From the NCBI RefSeq assembly GCF_045679545.1, contig NZ_CP166194.1:3162001-3226000 (forward strand): a stretch of 64,000 nt of DNA. The letters run 5' to 3'. Positions 47,446-56,173 of the stretch are shown piece by piece. The translations under genes were made by a program, and so were the position numbers. The DNA comes from Enterovibrio sp045679545 (GTDB taxonomy: Bacteria > Pseudomonadota > Gammaproteobacteria > Enterobacterales > Vibrionaceae). Below the pieces are notes generated by a model. That model was not told the origin of the DNA. It did no database searches and saw nothing but the letters and a program-made list of their open reading frames with translations. The number at the start of each line of letters is the position of its first letter. The first letter of the stretch is position 1.

Positions 47446-47472
47446 AAAAAGCCAGGCTATGCCTGGCTTTTT
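47446..47472 (-). terminator. Terminator of the alpha operon (after rplQ)
   Basis: AAAAAGCCAGGC/GCCTGGCTTTTT stem with a 3-nt loop, followed by a T-rich tail on the minus strand. Confidence 0.9.
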
Positions 47473-47491
47473 ACCGATAGGTTCAGCATGC

Positions 47492-47878
47492 TTATTCAGC
47501 AGCTTCCTCAGCAGATTGCTCAGGACGATCTACCAACTCGATGTAAGCCATAGGGGCTTTATCACCAGCACGTACACCGCATTTAAGAATGCGAGTGTAA
47601 CCGCCTGCACGAGAGGCAAAACGTGGACCTAATTCGTTGAACAGCTTCGCTACAACTTCGTCGTTACGAGTGCGAGCGAACGCAAGACGACGGTTAGCAA
47701 CACTGTCGATCTTTGCTAGGGTAATCAATGGCTCAATTACGCGACGCAGCTCTTTTGCCTTAGGCAGAGTTGTTTTGATAACTTCATGAGTTACCAGAGA
47801 GCTAGCCATGTTGCTGAACATCGCTTTACGATGACTGCTGTTGCGATTGAGTTGACGACCACTCTTACGATGGCGCAT
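47492..47878 (-). CDS. rplQ: 50S ribosomal protein L17
   Basis: L17 binds 23S rRNA near the peptide exit tunnel. The 128-residue product starts MRHRKSGRQLNRNSSHRKAM, the usual L17 N-terminus, and is one residue longer than in E. coli, with an acidic tail (EQSAEEAAE). It is the last gene of the alpha operon (rpsM-rpsK-rpsD-rpoA-rplQ), 35 bp after rpoA, and is followed by a terminator. Confidence 0.98.
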   Translation of the reverse strand: MRHRKSGRQLNRNSSHRKAMFSNMASSLVTHEVIKTTLPKAKELRRVIEPLITLAKIDSVANRRLAFARTRNDEVVAKLFNELGPRFASRAGGYTRILKCGVRAGDKAPMAYIELVDRPEQSAEEAAE

Positions 47879-47913
47879 GACCTAATCCTTCTAACTAAGT
47901 AATCAGTATCTGA

Positions 47914-48903
47914 TTAATCTTCAGCGATTGAAGCTGGTGGCCAATTTTCGAGGCGCATACCCAGTGACAAACCGCGTGAAGCCAACACGTCTTTGATTTC
48001 TGTCAAAGACTTTTTACCAAGGTTAGGTGTCTTAAGAAGCTCTACCTCGGTACGCTGTACCAGATCACCAATGTAGTGGATCGCTTCTGCTTTCAAACAG
48101 TTAGCAGAGCGAACAGTTAGTTCCAGATCGTCTACAGGACGCAGTAGGATCGGATCGAACTCTGGCTTTTCTTCTTTCTCTTCAGGAACTCGTACATCAC
48201 GAAGATCTACGAATGCATCCAGTTGCTCAGCAAGAATAGTTGCTGCACGACGGATAGCTTCCTCAGGATCAAGCGTACCATTGGTTTCCATATCGATAAC
48301 CAACTTGTCTAGATCAGTACGCTGTTCAACACGTGCTGCTTCAACATTGTAAGCAATACGGTCTACTGGGCTGAACGTCGCATCGACAAGCAGACGGCCG
48401 ATAGGGCGCTCGTCTTCTTCAGTATGAATACGGGCTGACGCTGGTACATAGCCACGACCACGTTCTACCTTGATTCGCATGCTGATCTCAGCATTTGAAT
48501 CTGTCAAGTGGCAGATTACGTGTTCTGGGTTCGCAATCTCAACACCACCGTCGTGGGTGATGTCGCCTGCAACAACAGGGCCCGCACCAGACTTATTAAG
48601 AGTAAGGATAACTTCATCTTTACCCTCTACCTTAACGGCCAAGCCTTTAAGGTTAAGTAGGATTTCCAGGATATCTTCCTGTACACCCTCTTTGGTGCTG
48701 TACTCGTGCAACACGCCATCAATCTCTACTTCTGTCACTGCGCAACCAGGCATAGATGACAGTAGGATACGACGTAGAGCATTGCCTAGGGTGTGACCAA
48801 AGCCACGCTCTAGCGGCTCAAGAGTTACTTTTGCGTGCGTCGAGCTTACTTGTTCGATGTCTACTAGACGCGGCTTAAGAAATTCTGTTACAGAACCCTG
48901 CAT
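47914..48903 (-). CDS. rpoA: RNA polymerase alpha subunit
   Basis: The alpha subunit nucleates RNA polymerase assembly and contacts UP elements and activators. The 329 residues equal the E. coli length. The N-terminal domain (about 1-235; HAKVTLEPLERGFGHTLGNALRRILLSSMPG) and the C-terminal domain (about 250-329; LELTVRSANCLKAEAIHYIGDLVQRTEVELLKTPNLGKKSLTEIK) are both complete, including the Arg and Asn residues that bind DNA. It lies between rpsD and rplQ. Confidence 0.99.
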   Translation of the reverse strand: MQGSVTEFLKPRLVDIEQVSSTHAKVTLEPLERGFGHTLGNALRRILLSSMPGCAVTEVEIDGVLHEYSTKEGVQEDILEILLNLKGLAVKVEGKDEVILTLNKSGAGPVVAGDITHDGGVEIANPEHVICHLTDSNAEISMRIKVERGRGYVPASARIHTEEDERPIGRLLVDATFSPVDRIAYNVEAARVEQRTDLDKLVIDMETNGTLDPEEAIRRAATILAEQLDAFVDLRDVRVPEEKEEKPEFDPILLRPVDDLELTVRSANCLKAEAIHYIGDLVQRTEVELLKTPNLGKKSLTEIKDVLASRGLSLGMRLENWPPASIAED

Positions 48904-48926
48904 TGTGTCCTCTCTTTAGTTTAGCT

Positions 48927-49547
48927 TTACTTAGAGTAAAGCTCGACGATCAGGTGTTCGTTGATGTCAGCAGACAAATCTGAACGCTCTGGTAGGCGCT
49001 TGAAAGTGCCTTCCATTTTGTTGCTGTCTACTTCGATCCAAGTTGGCAGCTCGCGCTGAGCAGCAATTTCAAGCGCTGCTTTGATGCGTGCTTGGTTCTT
49101 AGCTTTCTCACGAATGCTAACAACGTCATTAGCCGTTACCTTGAAAGAAGGAACGTTAACCACTTTGCCGTTTACTAGGATCGCCTTGTGGCTTACCAAC
49201 TGACGTGATTCAGCGCGAGTTGCACCAAAGCCCATGCGGTAAACTACGTTATCCAGACGACCTTCTAGAAGTTGCAGCAGGTTTTCACCTGTATTGCCCT
49301 TAAGGCGAGCAGCTTCTTGATAGTAGTTACGGAATTGCTTTTCAAGAACGCCATAAGTACGACGAACTTTTTGCTTCTCACGAAGCTGAACGCCGTATTC
49401 AGACAGACGACCGCGACGAGCGCCGTGCACGCCTGGGGCGTTGTCAATTTTACACTTGGTATCAATCGCGCGTACGCCTGACTTTAGGAACAAGTCAGTA
49501 CCTTCGCGACGGCTAAGCTTCAGCTTAGGACCCAAATATCTTGCCAT
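48927..49547 (-). CDS. rpsD: 30S ribosomal protein S4
   Basis: S4 is a primary 16S-binding protein and, in enterobacteria, the repressor of the alpha operon through the rpsM leader. The 206-residue product (MARYLGPKLKLSRREGTDLF) has the S4 RNA-binding domain (about 97-160; RLDNVVYRMGFGATRAESRQLVSHKAI) and lacks zinc-binding Cys pairs, so it is the zinc-free form. It ends in LIVELYSK. Confidence 0.98.
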   Translation of the reverse strand: MARYLGPKLKLSRREGTDLFLKSGVRAIDTKCKIDNAPGVHGARRGRLSEYGVQLREKQKVRRTYGVLEKQFRNYYQEAARLKGNTGENLLQLLEGRLDNVVYRMGFGATRAESRQLVSHKAILVNGKVVNVPSFKVTANDVVSIREKAKNQARIKAALEIAAQRELPTWIEVDSNKMEGTFKRLPERSDLSADINEHLIVELYSK

Positions 49548-49577
49548 GATCTTTCTCCAGAATACTAAGAAACAGCG

Positions 49578-49967
49578 TTATACGCGACGTTTCTTAGGTG
49601 GACGACAACCGTTATGTGGGATTGGAGTCGCATCAACAATGTTTGTGATACGGAAACCAGCCGCGTTCAGTGCACGAATCGTAGATTCACGACCTGGACC
49701 AGGACCCTTTACCATAACTTCCAGGTTCTTAAGGCCATATTCTTTAGCCATCTCACCACAACGCTCAGCAGCAACCTGTGCAGCGAACGGAGTTGATTTA
49801 CGAGAACCGCGGAAACCAGAACCACCTGCAGTTGCCCATGCAAGAGCATTACCTTGACGGTCAGTAATGGTAACGATTGTGTTGTTGAAAGACGCATGGA
49901 TATGCGCTACGCCATCAGCAACTTGCTTGCGTACGCGTTTACGTGCGCGATTTGGTTGTTTAGCCAT
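49578..49967 (-). CDS. rpsK: 30S ribosomal protein S11
   Basis: S11 sits on the platform of the 30S subunit and helps form the mRNA exit region. The 129-residue product has the family core AHIHASFNNTIVTITDRQGN and ends NGCRPPKKRRV, as in E. coli. It lies 19 bp after rpsM. Confidence 0.98.
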   Translation of the reverse strand: MAKQPNRARKRVRKQVADGVAHIHASFNNTIVTITDRQGNALAWATAGGSGFRGSRKSTPFAAQVAAERCGEMAKEYGLKNLEVMVKGPGPGRESTIRALNAAGFRITNIVDATPIPHNGCRPPKKRRV

Positions 49968-49986
49968 TAGTAATCACCTACCCCGA

Positions 49987-50343
49987 TTATTTCTTGATCG
50001 GTTTGCGCGGACCCTTACGGGTACGAGCATTGGTCTTCGTACGCTGGCCACGTAGTGGCAAGCTGCGACGATGACGCAAACCGCGGTAACAACCAAGGTC
50101 CATAAGACGCTTGATGTTCATTGAAACTTCACGACGTAGATCACCTTCTACAGTGTACTTGGCAACGCCATCACGCAGTAGATCGATCTGCTCTTCAGTT
50201 AGTTCACTGATCTTAATGCTTTCAGCAATACCAGTCTCAGCCAAAATAGCTTTTGAACGGGTTTTGCCAATACCGAAAATCGCAGTCAATGCGATAACGG
50301 CATGCTTCTGATCAGGAATGTTAATGCCTGCAATACGGGCCAC
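49987..50343 (-). CDS. rpsM: 30S ribosomal protein S13
   Basis: S13 bridges the 30S head to the 50S subunit and contacts the P-site tRNA. The 118-residue product starts MARIAGINIPDQKHAVIALT and ends in a basic tail (TRKGPRKPIKK). Translation begins at GTG, as in E. coli, with TAGGAGTG directly upstream inside the S4-responsive leader. It is the first gene of the alpha operon. Confidence 0.98.
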   Translation of the reverse strand: MARIAGINIPDQKHAVIALTAIFGIGKTRSKAILAETGIAESIKISELTEEQIDLLRDGVAKYTVEGDLRREVSMNIKRLMDLGCYRGLRHRRSLPLRGQRTKTNARTRKGPRKPIKK

Positions 50344-50406
50344 TATTCACTCCTAGTACTTTTTCAAGAAGAACCGCTGCAGAGCCCGTTGAGGATACGC
50401 AGCGGC
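50330..50406 (-). promoter_or_regulatory. Alpha operon leader (S4-binding pseudoknot)
   Basis: The minus-strand segment GTATCCTCAACGGGCTCTGC followed by TAGGAGTGAATAGTGGCCCG closely follows the E. coli alpha operon ribosome-binding-site pseudoknot. A CCGCTGC/GCAGCGG stem encloses it. S4 should bind here to repress the operon's translation. Confidence 0.8.
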
Positions 50407-50436
50407 TATACCACTTCTTTTGCACACACAAAAGGT

Positions 50437-50457
50437 GGGTGGCTAATGTAGCCACCC
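50437..50457 (-). terminator. Hairpin between rpmJ and rpsM, possible partial terminator
   Basis: A 9-bp perfect stem GGGTGGCTA/TAGCCACCC with a 3-nt loop; on the minus strand it is followed by CACCTTTTG. The T run is short, so termination is probably partial. Confidence 0.5.
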
Positions 50458-50489
50458 TGCCTAAATTTTGCAAGAAAAATATTCTGCTA

Positions 50490-50603
50490 TTAGCCTTGGC
50501 GCTGCTTGTGCTTTGGCTCACTGCAAATCACGCGAACGACACCGTTACGCTTGATTACTTTACAGTTACGGCAGATTTTCTTAACGGAAGCACGAACTTT
50601 CAT
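50490..50603 (-). CDS. rpmJ: 50S ribosomal protein L36
   Basis: A 37-residue protein, [20 protein letters not shown] then [17 protein letters not shown]. It keeps the zinc ligands C11, C14, C27 and H32, so it is the zinc-binding form. L36 binds 23S rRNA in the large subunit. It lies 26 bp after secY at the end of the spc operon. Confidence 0.97.
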
Positions 50604-50629
50604 TGCTAAACTCCGTAGATGTCAATCTG

Positions 50630-51955
50630 TTATCGGCCATAGCCTTTCAGATTGGCTTTCTTCAACACGGACTCATATTGTTGAGACATCAGATGTGTCT
50701 GAACTTGAGCCATAAAGTCCATGATTACCACGACTACGATAAGTAGGGAAGTTCCGCCAAAATAGAAGCGTACGTTCCAAGCAATCATCATGAACTCGGG
50801 GATCAGACAGATAAAGGTGATATACAACGCACCCGCAAGGGTCAGTCGAGTCATTACTTTATCAATGTACTTTGCAGTCTGCTCGCCCGGGCGAATACCA
50901 GGTACGAATGCACCAGACTTCTTCAGATTGTCTGCCGTCTCACGCGGGTTGAAAACCAACGCAGTGTAGAAGAAACAGAAGAAGATAATCGCTGCAGCAT
51001 AAAGAATTACATACAGAGGTTGACCAGGACTTAGTGCCAAAGACACATCGGCCAGCCAGCCCAACTGTTCGCTTTGACCAAACCATTGGGCCAAAGTGCC
51101 TGGAAACAGGATAATACTTGATGCAAATATCGCTGGAATTACGCCTGCCATATTTATTTTCAATGGCAAGTGGGTGCTCTGTGCAGCAAAGACGCGACGG
51201 CCTTGCTGACGTTTGGCGTAGTTAACGACGATACGACGTTGACCACGTTCCATAAACACCACGAACGCAATTACTGCGAATGCAATTACCGCAATCAACA
51301 GAAGAAGAAGCACGTGCAATTCACCTTGACGCGCTTGCTCCGCTGTCTGTCCGATGGCGGATGGTAATCCTGCAACGATACCCGTGAAAATAATCAAGGA
51401 AATACCGTTACCGATACCACGCTCAGTGATCTGCTCACCTAACCACATCAAAAACATGGTGCCGGTAACCAAACTCACAACAGCAGTGAAGTAGAATCCA
51501 AACCCTGGGTTAACCACAAGGCCTGGAATCATACTAGGCAACCCCGTCGCAATACCAATCGCTTGGAAGGTTGCCAGTACTAACGTGCCGTAGCGGGTAT
51601 ACTGGCTAATCTTACGACGACCAGACTCCCCTTCTTTCTTCAACTCAGCCAATGCTGGGTGAACTACCGTTAACAGTTGGACAATAATCGATGCCGAAAT
51701 ATACGGCATAATACCCAACGCTAAGATAGAAGCACGCTCAAGAGCACCACCAGAGAACATGTTAAACAATTCAATGATGGTACCTTGTTGCTGTTCGAAC
51801 AGATCGGCAAGTACAGCAGCGTCAATACCAGGAATTGGTACAAAAGAGCCGGCACGGAAAACCAATAACGCACCTACCACAAACAGTAGACGGCTTTTGA
51901 GTTCCGCAAGTCCACCTTTTGCACTACTAAAATTTTGTCCTGGTTGTTTTGCCAT
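50630..51955 (-). CDS. secY: Protein translocase subunit SecY
   Basis: SecY forms the channel of the SecYEG translocon in the inner membrane. The 441-residue protein has ten membrane segments, an N-terminal amphipathic start (MAKQPGQNFSSAKGGLAELKSRLLFV), the plug-region block PIPGID, and cytoplasmic loops with GQRRIVVNYAKRQQGRR. It is in its usual place between rplO and rpmJ in the spc operon. Confidence 0.98.
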   Translation of the reverse strand: MAKQPGQNFSSAKGGLAELKSRLLFVVGALLVFRAGSFVPIPGIDAAVLADLFEQQQGTIIELFNMFSGGALERASILALGIMPYISASIIVQLLTVVHPALAELKKEGESGRRKISQYTRYGTLVLATFQAIGIATGLPSMIPGLVVNPGFGFYFTAVVSLVTGTMFLMWLGEQITERGIGNGISLIIFTGIVAGLPSAIGQTAEQARQGELHVLLLLLIAVIAFAVIAFVVFMERGQRRIVVNYAKRQQGRRVFAAQSTHLPLKINMAGVIPAIFASSIILFPGTLAQWFGQSEQLGWLADVSLALSPGQPLYVILYAAAIIFFCFFYTALVFNPRETADNLKKSGAFVPGIRPGEQTAKYIDKVMTRLTLAGALYITFICLIPEFMMIAWNVRFYFGGTSLLIVVVVIMDFMAQVQTHLMSQQYESVLKKANLKGYGR

Positions 51956-51977
51956 CTGTACCTCGTCCTCGAGCTAG

Positions 51978-52412
51978 TTATTCCTCGATTTTACCGCCAG
52001 CAGCTTCAATTGCAGCTTGAGCACCTTTGGTAACGCGAAGACCTTTGATAGTCACTGAGCGCGCGATCTCACCTGACAGTACGATTTTCGCCGTACGGAT
52101 GTCTTTAGTGATTACGTTTGCTGCTTTCAGTGTCTCAAGGCTTACTACGTCACCTTCAACTTTAGCCAGTTCGCTTAGACGAACTTCAGCTGCAGTTAGG
52201 CTCTTACGAGAAGTAAAACCAAATTTTGGCAGACGTTGTTTCAAAGGCATTTGACCGCCTTCGAAACCTGGGCGCACAGAACCACCTGAACGTGATTTCT
52301 GACCTTTGTGACCGCGGCCACCAGTTTTGCCCAGGCCTGAACCGATACCACGGCCTACGCGCTTCTTAGAAGGCTTAGAACCCGCAGCCGGAGATAGAGT
52401 ATTCAAACGCAT
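51978..52412 (-). CDS. rplO: 50S ribosomal protein L15
   Basis: L15 is a late-assembly large-subunit protein. The 144-residue product has a Gly/Arg-rich N-terminal extension (KRVGRGIGSGLGKTGGRGHKG) and a globular end (LRVTKGAQAAIEAAGGKIEE). It has the same length as in E. coli and follows rpmD by 4 bp. Confidence 0.98.
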   Translation of the reverse strand: MRLNTLSPAAGSKPSKKRVGRGIGSGLGKTGGRGHKGQKSRSGGSVRPGFEGGQMPLKQRLPKFGFTSRKSLTAAEVRLSELAKVEGDVVSLETLKAANVITKDIRTAKIVLSGEIARSVTIKGLRVTKGAQAAIEAAGGKIEE

Positions 52413-52416
52413 GTGA

Positions 52417-52596
52417 TTACTCCTCCACTTTAACCATGTAGTAAACTTGATTGATCATGCCGCGTACGCAAGCAGTATCTTCAAGTTCAACGGTGTGGTT
52501 GATGCGACGAAGGCCCAAGCCACGCAGCGTAGCTTTATGCTTCGGCAGTCGGCCGATAGAGCTACGAGTCTGAGTTACTTTAATAGTTTTAGCCAT
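52417..52596 (-). CDS. rpmD: 50S ribosomal protein L30
   Basis: A 59-residue protein starting MAKTIKVTQTRSSIGRLPKH and ending YYMVKVEE. It has the ferredoxin-like fold of short bacterial L30 and the E. coli length. It lies between rpsE and rplO. Confidence 0.97.
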   Translation of the reverse strand: MAKTIKVTQTRSSIGRLPKHKATLRGLGLRRINHTVELEDTACVRGMINQVYYMVKVEE

Positions 52597-52602
52597 GTCG
52601 AA

Positions 52603-53100
52603 TTACCCCAGAATTTCGTTTACTGGCAGACCGCGCTTGGCAGCTACCATTTCTGGAGACTTCATACCACCCAAACCAAGAATCGTTGCACGAACGATGT
52701 TGATTGGGTTAGTAGAACCGTATGCTTTCGCCAGAACGTTGCGAACACCCGCAACTTCTAGAACTGCACGCATCGCACCACCTGCGATGATACCTGTACC
52801 TTCTGAAGCAGGTTGCATGTACACTTTTGAACCAGTGTGGCGACCTTTAACAGCGTGGTGCAGAGTACCGTCATTTAACGCGATAGTAACCATGTTACGA
52901 CGCGCTTTTTCCATTGATTTTTGGATAGCGGCAGGTACTTCACGGGCTTTACCGTAACCGAAACCTACGCGACCATTGCCATCACCAACTACAGTAAGAG
53001 CGGTGAAGCTAAAGATGCGACCACCTTTAACCGTTTTAGAAACACGGTTAACAGCAATCAGCTTCTCTTGCAAATCACTTTGTTGTTTTTCGTTAGCCAT
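52603..53100 (-). CDS. rpsE: 30S ribosomal protein S5
   Basis: S5 helps decoding fidelity and mRNA unwinding at the ribosome entry. The 165-residue product has the N-terminal double-stranded RNA-binding domain (LQEKLIAVNRVSKTVKGGR, FTALTVVGDGNGRVGFGYGKA) and the C-terminal fold (VLAKAYGSTNPINIVRAT). It is two residues shorter than in E. coli. Confidence 0.98.
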   Translation of the reverse strand: MANEKQQSDLQEKLIAVNRVSKTVKGGRIFSFTALTVVGDGNGRVGFGYGKAREVPAAIQKSMEKARRNMVTIALNDGTLHHAVKGRHTGSKVYMQPASEGTGIIAGGAMRAVLEVAGVRNVLAKAYGSTNPINIVRATILGLGGMKSPEMVAAKRGLPVNEILG

Positions 53101-53113
53101 CTTTCCGCCTACC

Positions 53114-53467
53114 TTAGAATTTCAGACCAGCTTCACGGGCAGCATCTGCCAGTGCAGCCACGCGGCCGTGGTATTGGAAACCGGAGCGGTCAAAAGCAAC
53201 TGATTCGATGCCTTTTTCCAGCGCACGTTCAGCGACTGCTTTACCCACAGCTGCTGCAGCGTCTTTGTTACCGGTACTCTTCAATTGATCACGGATCGCT
53301 TTTTCTACGGTAGAAGCAGCGGCGATAACTTCAGAGCCATTAGCTGCGATAACCTGTGCGTACACGTGACGTGGAGTACGGTGCACCACTAGGCGAGTCG
53401 CACCCAGTTCAGCAATCTTGCGACGCGCTCGGGTCGCACGACGGATACGAGCAATTTTCTTATCCAT
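53114..53467 (-). CDS. rplR: 50S ribosomal protein L18
   Basis: L18 binds 5S rRNA with L5 and L25. The 117-residue product starts MDKKIARIRRATRARRKIAE and ends ALADAAREAGLKF, the family pattern and length. Confidence 0.98.
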   Translation of the reverse strand: MDKKIARIRRATRARRKIAELGATRLVVHRTPRHVYAQVIAANGSEVIAAASTVEKAIRDQLKSTGNKDAAAAVGKAVAERALEKGIESVAFDRSGFQYHGRVAALADAAREAGLKF

Positions 53468-53476
53468 AGTGTTACC

Positions 53477-54010
53477 TTACTTCTTCTTAGCTTCTTTAGT
53501 ACGCACGACTTCGTCAGAGTAACGAACACCTTTGCCCTTGTAAGGCTCAGGTTGACGGTATGCGCGGATGTCAGCAGCTACTTGACCAACTAATTGCTTG
53601 TCTGTACCAGTCAAAACAATTTCAGTTTGGCTTGGGCATTCTGCCTTGATGCCTGCAGGCAGGTCATGTTCAACAGGGTGAGAGAAGCCCAAAGTTAGAG
53701 CTACTGCATTTCCCTTGATTGACGCACGATAACCAACACCTTTCAGGATCAGTTTCTTGGTAAAGCCTTCAGTAACACCAACAACCATGTTGTTTACTAG
53801 TGCACGTGCAGTACCAGCTTGGGCGTTAGCCTTCACGATACCTTCGCGCGGTGCAAACTTCACAGCGTTGTCTTCTTGGCTTACTACCACTGCATTATTG
53901 ATAACGCGGGACAGTTCGCCCTTGCTACCTTTAACAGTGATTTCCTGACCGTTAAGGTTCACCTCTACGCCGGCAGGAATTACTACGGGTGCTTTTGCAA
54001 CACGAGACAT
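53477..54010 (-). CDS. rplF: 50S ribosomal protein L6
   Basis: L6 lies near the factor-binding site of the large subunit. The 177-residue product (MSRVAKAPVVIPAGVEVNLN) has two repeated domains and the family end block RQPEPYKGKGVRYSDEVV. It is in the usual place after rpsH. Confidence 0.98.
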   Translation of the reverse strand: MSRVAKAPVVIPAGVEVNLNGQEITVKGSKGELSRVINNAVVVSQEDNAVKFAPREGIVKANAQAGTARALVNNMVVGVTEGFTKKLILKGVGYRASIKGNAVALTLGFSHPVEHDLPAGIKAECPSQTEIVLTGTDKQLVGQVAADIRAYRQPEPYKGKGVRYSDEVVRTKEAKKK

Positions 54011-54020
54011 TTCCTACTCC

Positions 54021-54413
54021 TTAAGCTACGTAGCAGATGATCTCACCGCCAAGACCCGCTTTGCGAGCGGCACGGTCGGTCATCAAACCTTTAGAAGTTG
54101 ATACTACAGCAATACCCAGACCACCCATTACAGAAGGCAGTGCATCTTTTTTCTTATAGATGCGCAGACCTGGACGGCTTACACGTTGGATTTGCTCGAT
54201 AACTGGGTTCGCTTCGAAGTATTTCAAAGTCACTTCCAGTTCTGGCTTAACATCGCTAGAAACAGCGTAGTCAGCCACATAACCTTCAACTTTAAGTAGC
54301 TCAGCAATTGCCACTTTCAGCTTTGACGAAGGCATTTTAACAGCAACTTTCGCTGCTGTCTGACCGTTGCGAATGCGGGTCAGCATATCCGAAATCGGAT
54401 CTTGCATGCTCAT
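54021..54413 (-). CDS. rpsH: 30S ribosomal protein S8
   Basis: S8 binds the central domain of 16S rRNA and, in E. coli, represses the spc operon. The 130-residue product (MSMQDPISDMLTRIRNGQTA) ends in GLGGEIICYVA and has the internal STSKGLMTDRAARKAG block. Confidence 0.98.
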   Translation of the reverse strand: MSMQDPISDMLTRIRNGQTAAKVAVKMPSSKLKVAIAELLKVEGYVADYAVSSDVKPELEVTLKYFEANPVIEQIQRVSRPGLRIYKKKDALPSVMGGLGIAVVSTSKGLMTDRAARKAGLGGEIICYVA

Positions 54414-54436
54414 AAGTCTTTACTCCCGTGATTCAA

Positions 54437-54742
54437 TTACCAGCTCGCCTTACGCAGACCCGGAATCTCGCCTTTCATGCAAGCTTCGCGGACCTTGATT
54501 CGGCTAAGGCCGAATTTACGTAGGTAGCCATGTGGACGCCCAGTCTGGTTACAGCGATTACGCTTACGAGACATGGATGAATCACGCGGTAAAGATTGAA
54601 GCTTCAGGACTGCATCCCAACGCTCTTCTTCGGTCGCGTTAACGTTTTTGATGGTAGCTCTTAGTGCAGAACGCTTTACAGCGAACTTTGCTACCAGCTT
54701 CGCGCGTTTTGCTTCGCGCGCTTTCATTGATTGCTTAGCCAT
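54437..54742 (-). CDS. rpsN: 30S ribosomal protein S14
   Basis: A 101-residue S14 of the long, zinc-free type: there is no CxxC pair. MAKQSMKAREAKRAKLVAKF and the C-terminal GRPHGYLRKFGLSRIKVREA match the family. It acts in the 30S head. Confidence 0.98.
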   Translation of the reverse strand: MAKQSMKAREAKRAKLVAKFAVKRSALRATIKNVNATEEERWDAVLKLQSLPRDSSMSRKRNRCNQTGRPHGYLRKFGLSRIKVREACMKGEIPGLRKASW

Positions 54743-54759
54743 TACAGTAACCCTTCACC

Positions 54760-55299
54760 TTACTTACGGAATGGGAAGTTGAAGGCAGTCAGCAGAGCTT
54801 GACCTTCCTCATCAGTCGCCGCTGTAGTCGTGATAGTAATATCAAGACCACGGATACGATCTACTTTGTCGTAGTCGATCTCTGGGAAGATGATTTGCTC
54901 ACGAACGCCCATGCTATAGTTACCGCGACCGTCGAAAGATTTCGAACTCACGCCGCGGAAGTCGCGTACACGTGGTAGAGCGATTGAGATCAAACGCTCA
55001 AAGAAATCCCACATACGTTCGCCACGCAGGGTTACTTTACAACCAATAGGGTAGCCCTCTCGGATCTTGAAGCCAGCAACTGATTTACGTGCCTTAGTGA
55101 TAAGCGGCTTCTGACCAGTAATAGTGGTCATATCTGAAGCTGCATTCTCAAGCAGTTTTTTATCGTTGATCGCTTCGCCCACACCCATGTTCAGGGTGAT
55201 CTTTTCGATCCTTGGGACTTGCATGATACTCTTGTATTCGAACTTTTCAGCAAGCTCTTTTACAACAGTCTCTTTGTAGTAATCATGCAGTTTCGCCAT
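54760..55299 (-). CDS. rplE: 50S ribosomal protein L5
   Basis: L5 binds 5S rRNA and contacts the P-site tRNA. The 179-residue product (MAKLHDYYKETVVKELAEKF) carries the family blocks IEKITLNMGVGEA and NYSMGVREQIIFPEIDYDK. The start of this gene in E. coli overlaps the S8 repressor site. Confidence 0.98.
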   Translation of the reverse strand: MAKLHDYYKETVVKELAEKFEYKSIMQVPRIEKITLNMGVGEAINDKKLLENAASDMTTITGQKPLITKARKSVAGFKIREGYPIGCKVTLRGERMWDFFERLISIALPRVRDFRGVSSKSFDGRGNYSMGVREQIIFPEIDYDKVDRIRGLDITITTTAATDEEGQALLTAFNFPFRK

Positions 55300-55313
55300 A
55301 GTACTACTCCAAC

Positions 55314-55628
55314 TTACTTAATAGTTTCGCCATTCGACTTGAAGAAACGAACTTTTTTGCCGTCTTCAAATCGGAAGCCTACACGGTCTGCTTTACCAGT
55401 TGCCGCGTTGTAGATAGCCACGTTAGAAACGTCAAGTGCTGCTTCTTTTTCAATGATGCCGCCTTGCACACCCATTGCCGGAACTGGCTTCTGGTGTTTC
55501 TTAACTAGGTTGATACCTTCAACGATAACCTTACCGGTAGTCAGTACCTTAGATACTTTACCTTTCTTGCCTTTATCTTTACCAACAAGAACGATAATTT
55601 CGTCTTCACGACGGATTTTAGCTGCCAT
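55314..55628 (-). CDS. rplX: 50S ribosomal protein L24
   Basis: L24 starts large-subunit assembly. The 104-residue product has a KOW motif (DEIIVLVGKDKGKKGKVSKV). The frame is open to 55670, inside rplN, but the ATG at 55628 (MAAKIRREDE) with GGAG upstream matches the family start. Confidence 0.98.
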   Translation of the reverse strand: MAAKIRREDEIIVLVGKDKGKKGKVSKVLTTGKVIVEGINLVKKHQKPVPAMGVQGGIIEKEAALDVSNVAIYNAATGKADRVGFRFEDGKKVRFFKSNGETIK

Positions 55629-55641
55629 TTTAAACCGCTCC

Positions 55642-56013
55642 TTACAGAACTTCAGGCGCCAGAGACACAATCTTCATGAACTTATCGCCACGAAGCTCAC
55701 GTGTCACAGGGCCAAAGATACGAGTACCGATTGGTTGCTCAGTAGTGTTGTTCAACAGTACGCAAGCATTACGGTCGAAGCGAATGACAGAACCGTCTGG
55801 ACGACGAACGCCTTTACGGGTGCGAACTACAACCGCCTTCAGAACGTCACCTTTCTTAACTTTACCGCGTGGGATTGCATCCTTCACGGTAACTTTGATG
55901 ACATCGCCGATATGGGCGTAGCGACGGTGTGAACCACCCAGCACCTTAATACACATTACACTGCGAGCGCCGGAGTTGTCGGCTGCATCCAGCATACTTT
56001 GCATTTGGATCAT
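55642..56013 (-). CDS. rplN: 50S ribosomal protein L14
   Basis: L14 forms an intersubunit bridge with 16S rRNA. The 123-residue product (MIQMQSMLDAADNSGARSVM) has E. coli length and the motif GSVIRFDRNACVLLN. It is the first gene of the spc operon, behind a terminator and its own promoter. Confidence 0.98.
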   Translation of the reverse strand: MIQMQSMLDAADNSGARSVMCIKVLGGSHRRYAHIGDVIKVTVKDAIPRGKVKKGDVLKAVVVRTRKGVRRPDGSVIRFDRNACVLLNNTTEQPIGTRIFGPVTRELRGDKFMKIVSLAPEVL

Positions 56014-56082
56014 GGTTAGTGCTCCGCTGTTATTACATCTAGACCCATCTCGGGTCGGGCTGCCTCATTACAAGGGCGGCGA

Positions 56083-56088
56083 ATAATA
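56083..56088 (-). promoter_or_regulatory. Probable spc operon promoter (-10)
   Basis: Minus-strand TATTAT followed by TCGCCGCCC lies about 70 bp before rplN. The surroundings resemble the E. coli spc promoter, which also lacks a strong -35 box. Confidence 0.6.
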
Positions 56089-56120
56089 ACACTATTTTTT
56101 AAAGATGAATAGATAAAAAA

Positions 56121-56148
56121 TAAACGGCCCCTAAGTTGGAGCCGTTTA
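56121..56148 (-). terminator. Terminator between S10 and spc operons
   Basis: An 11-bp stem with one G-U pair (AAACGGCTCC/GGGGCCGTTT), followed on the minus strand by a T6 run. It lies after rpsQ, where E. coli also separates the two operons. Confidence 0.82.
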
Positions 56149-56173
56149 AATTTTAACCGTTGGAAAGTTACCC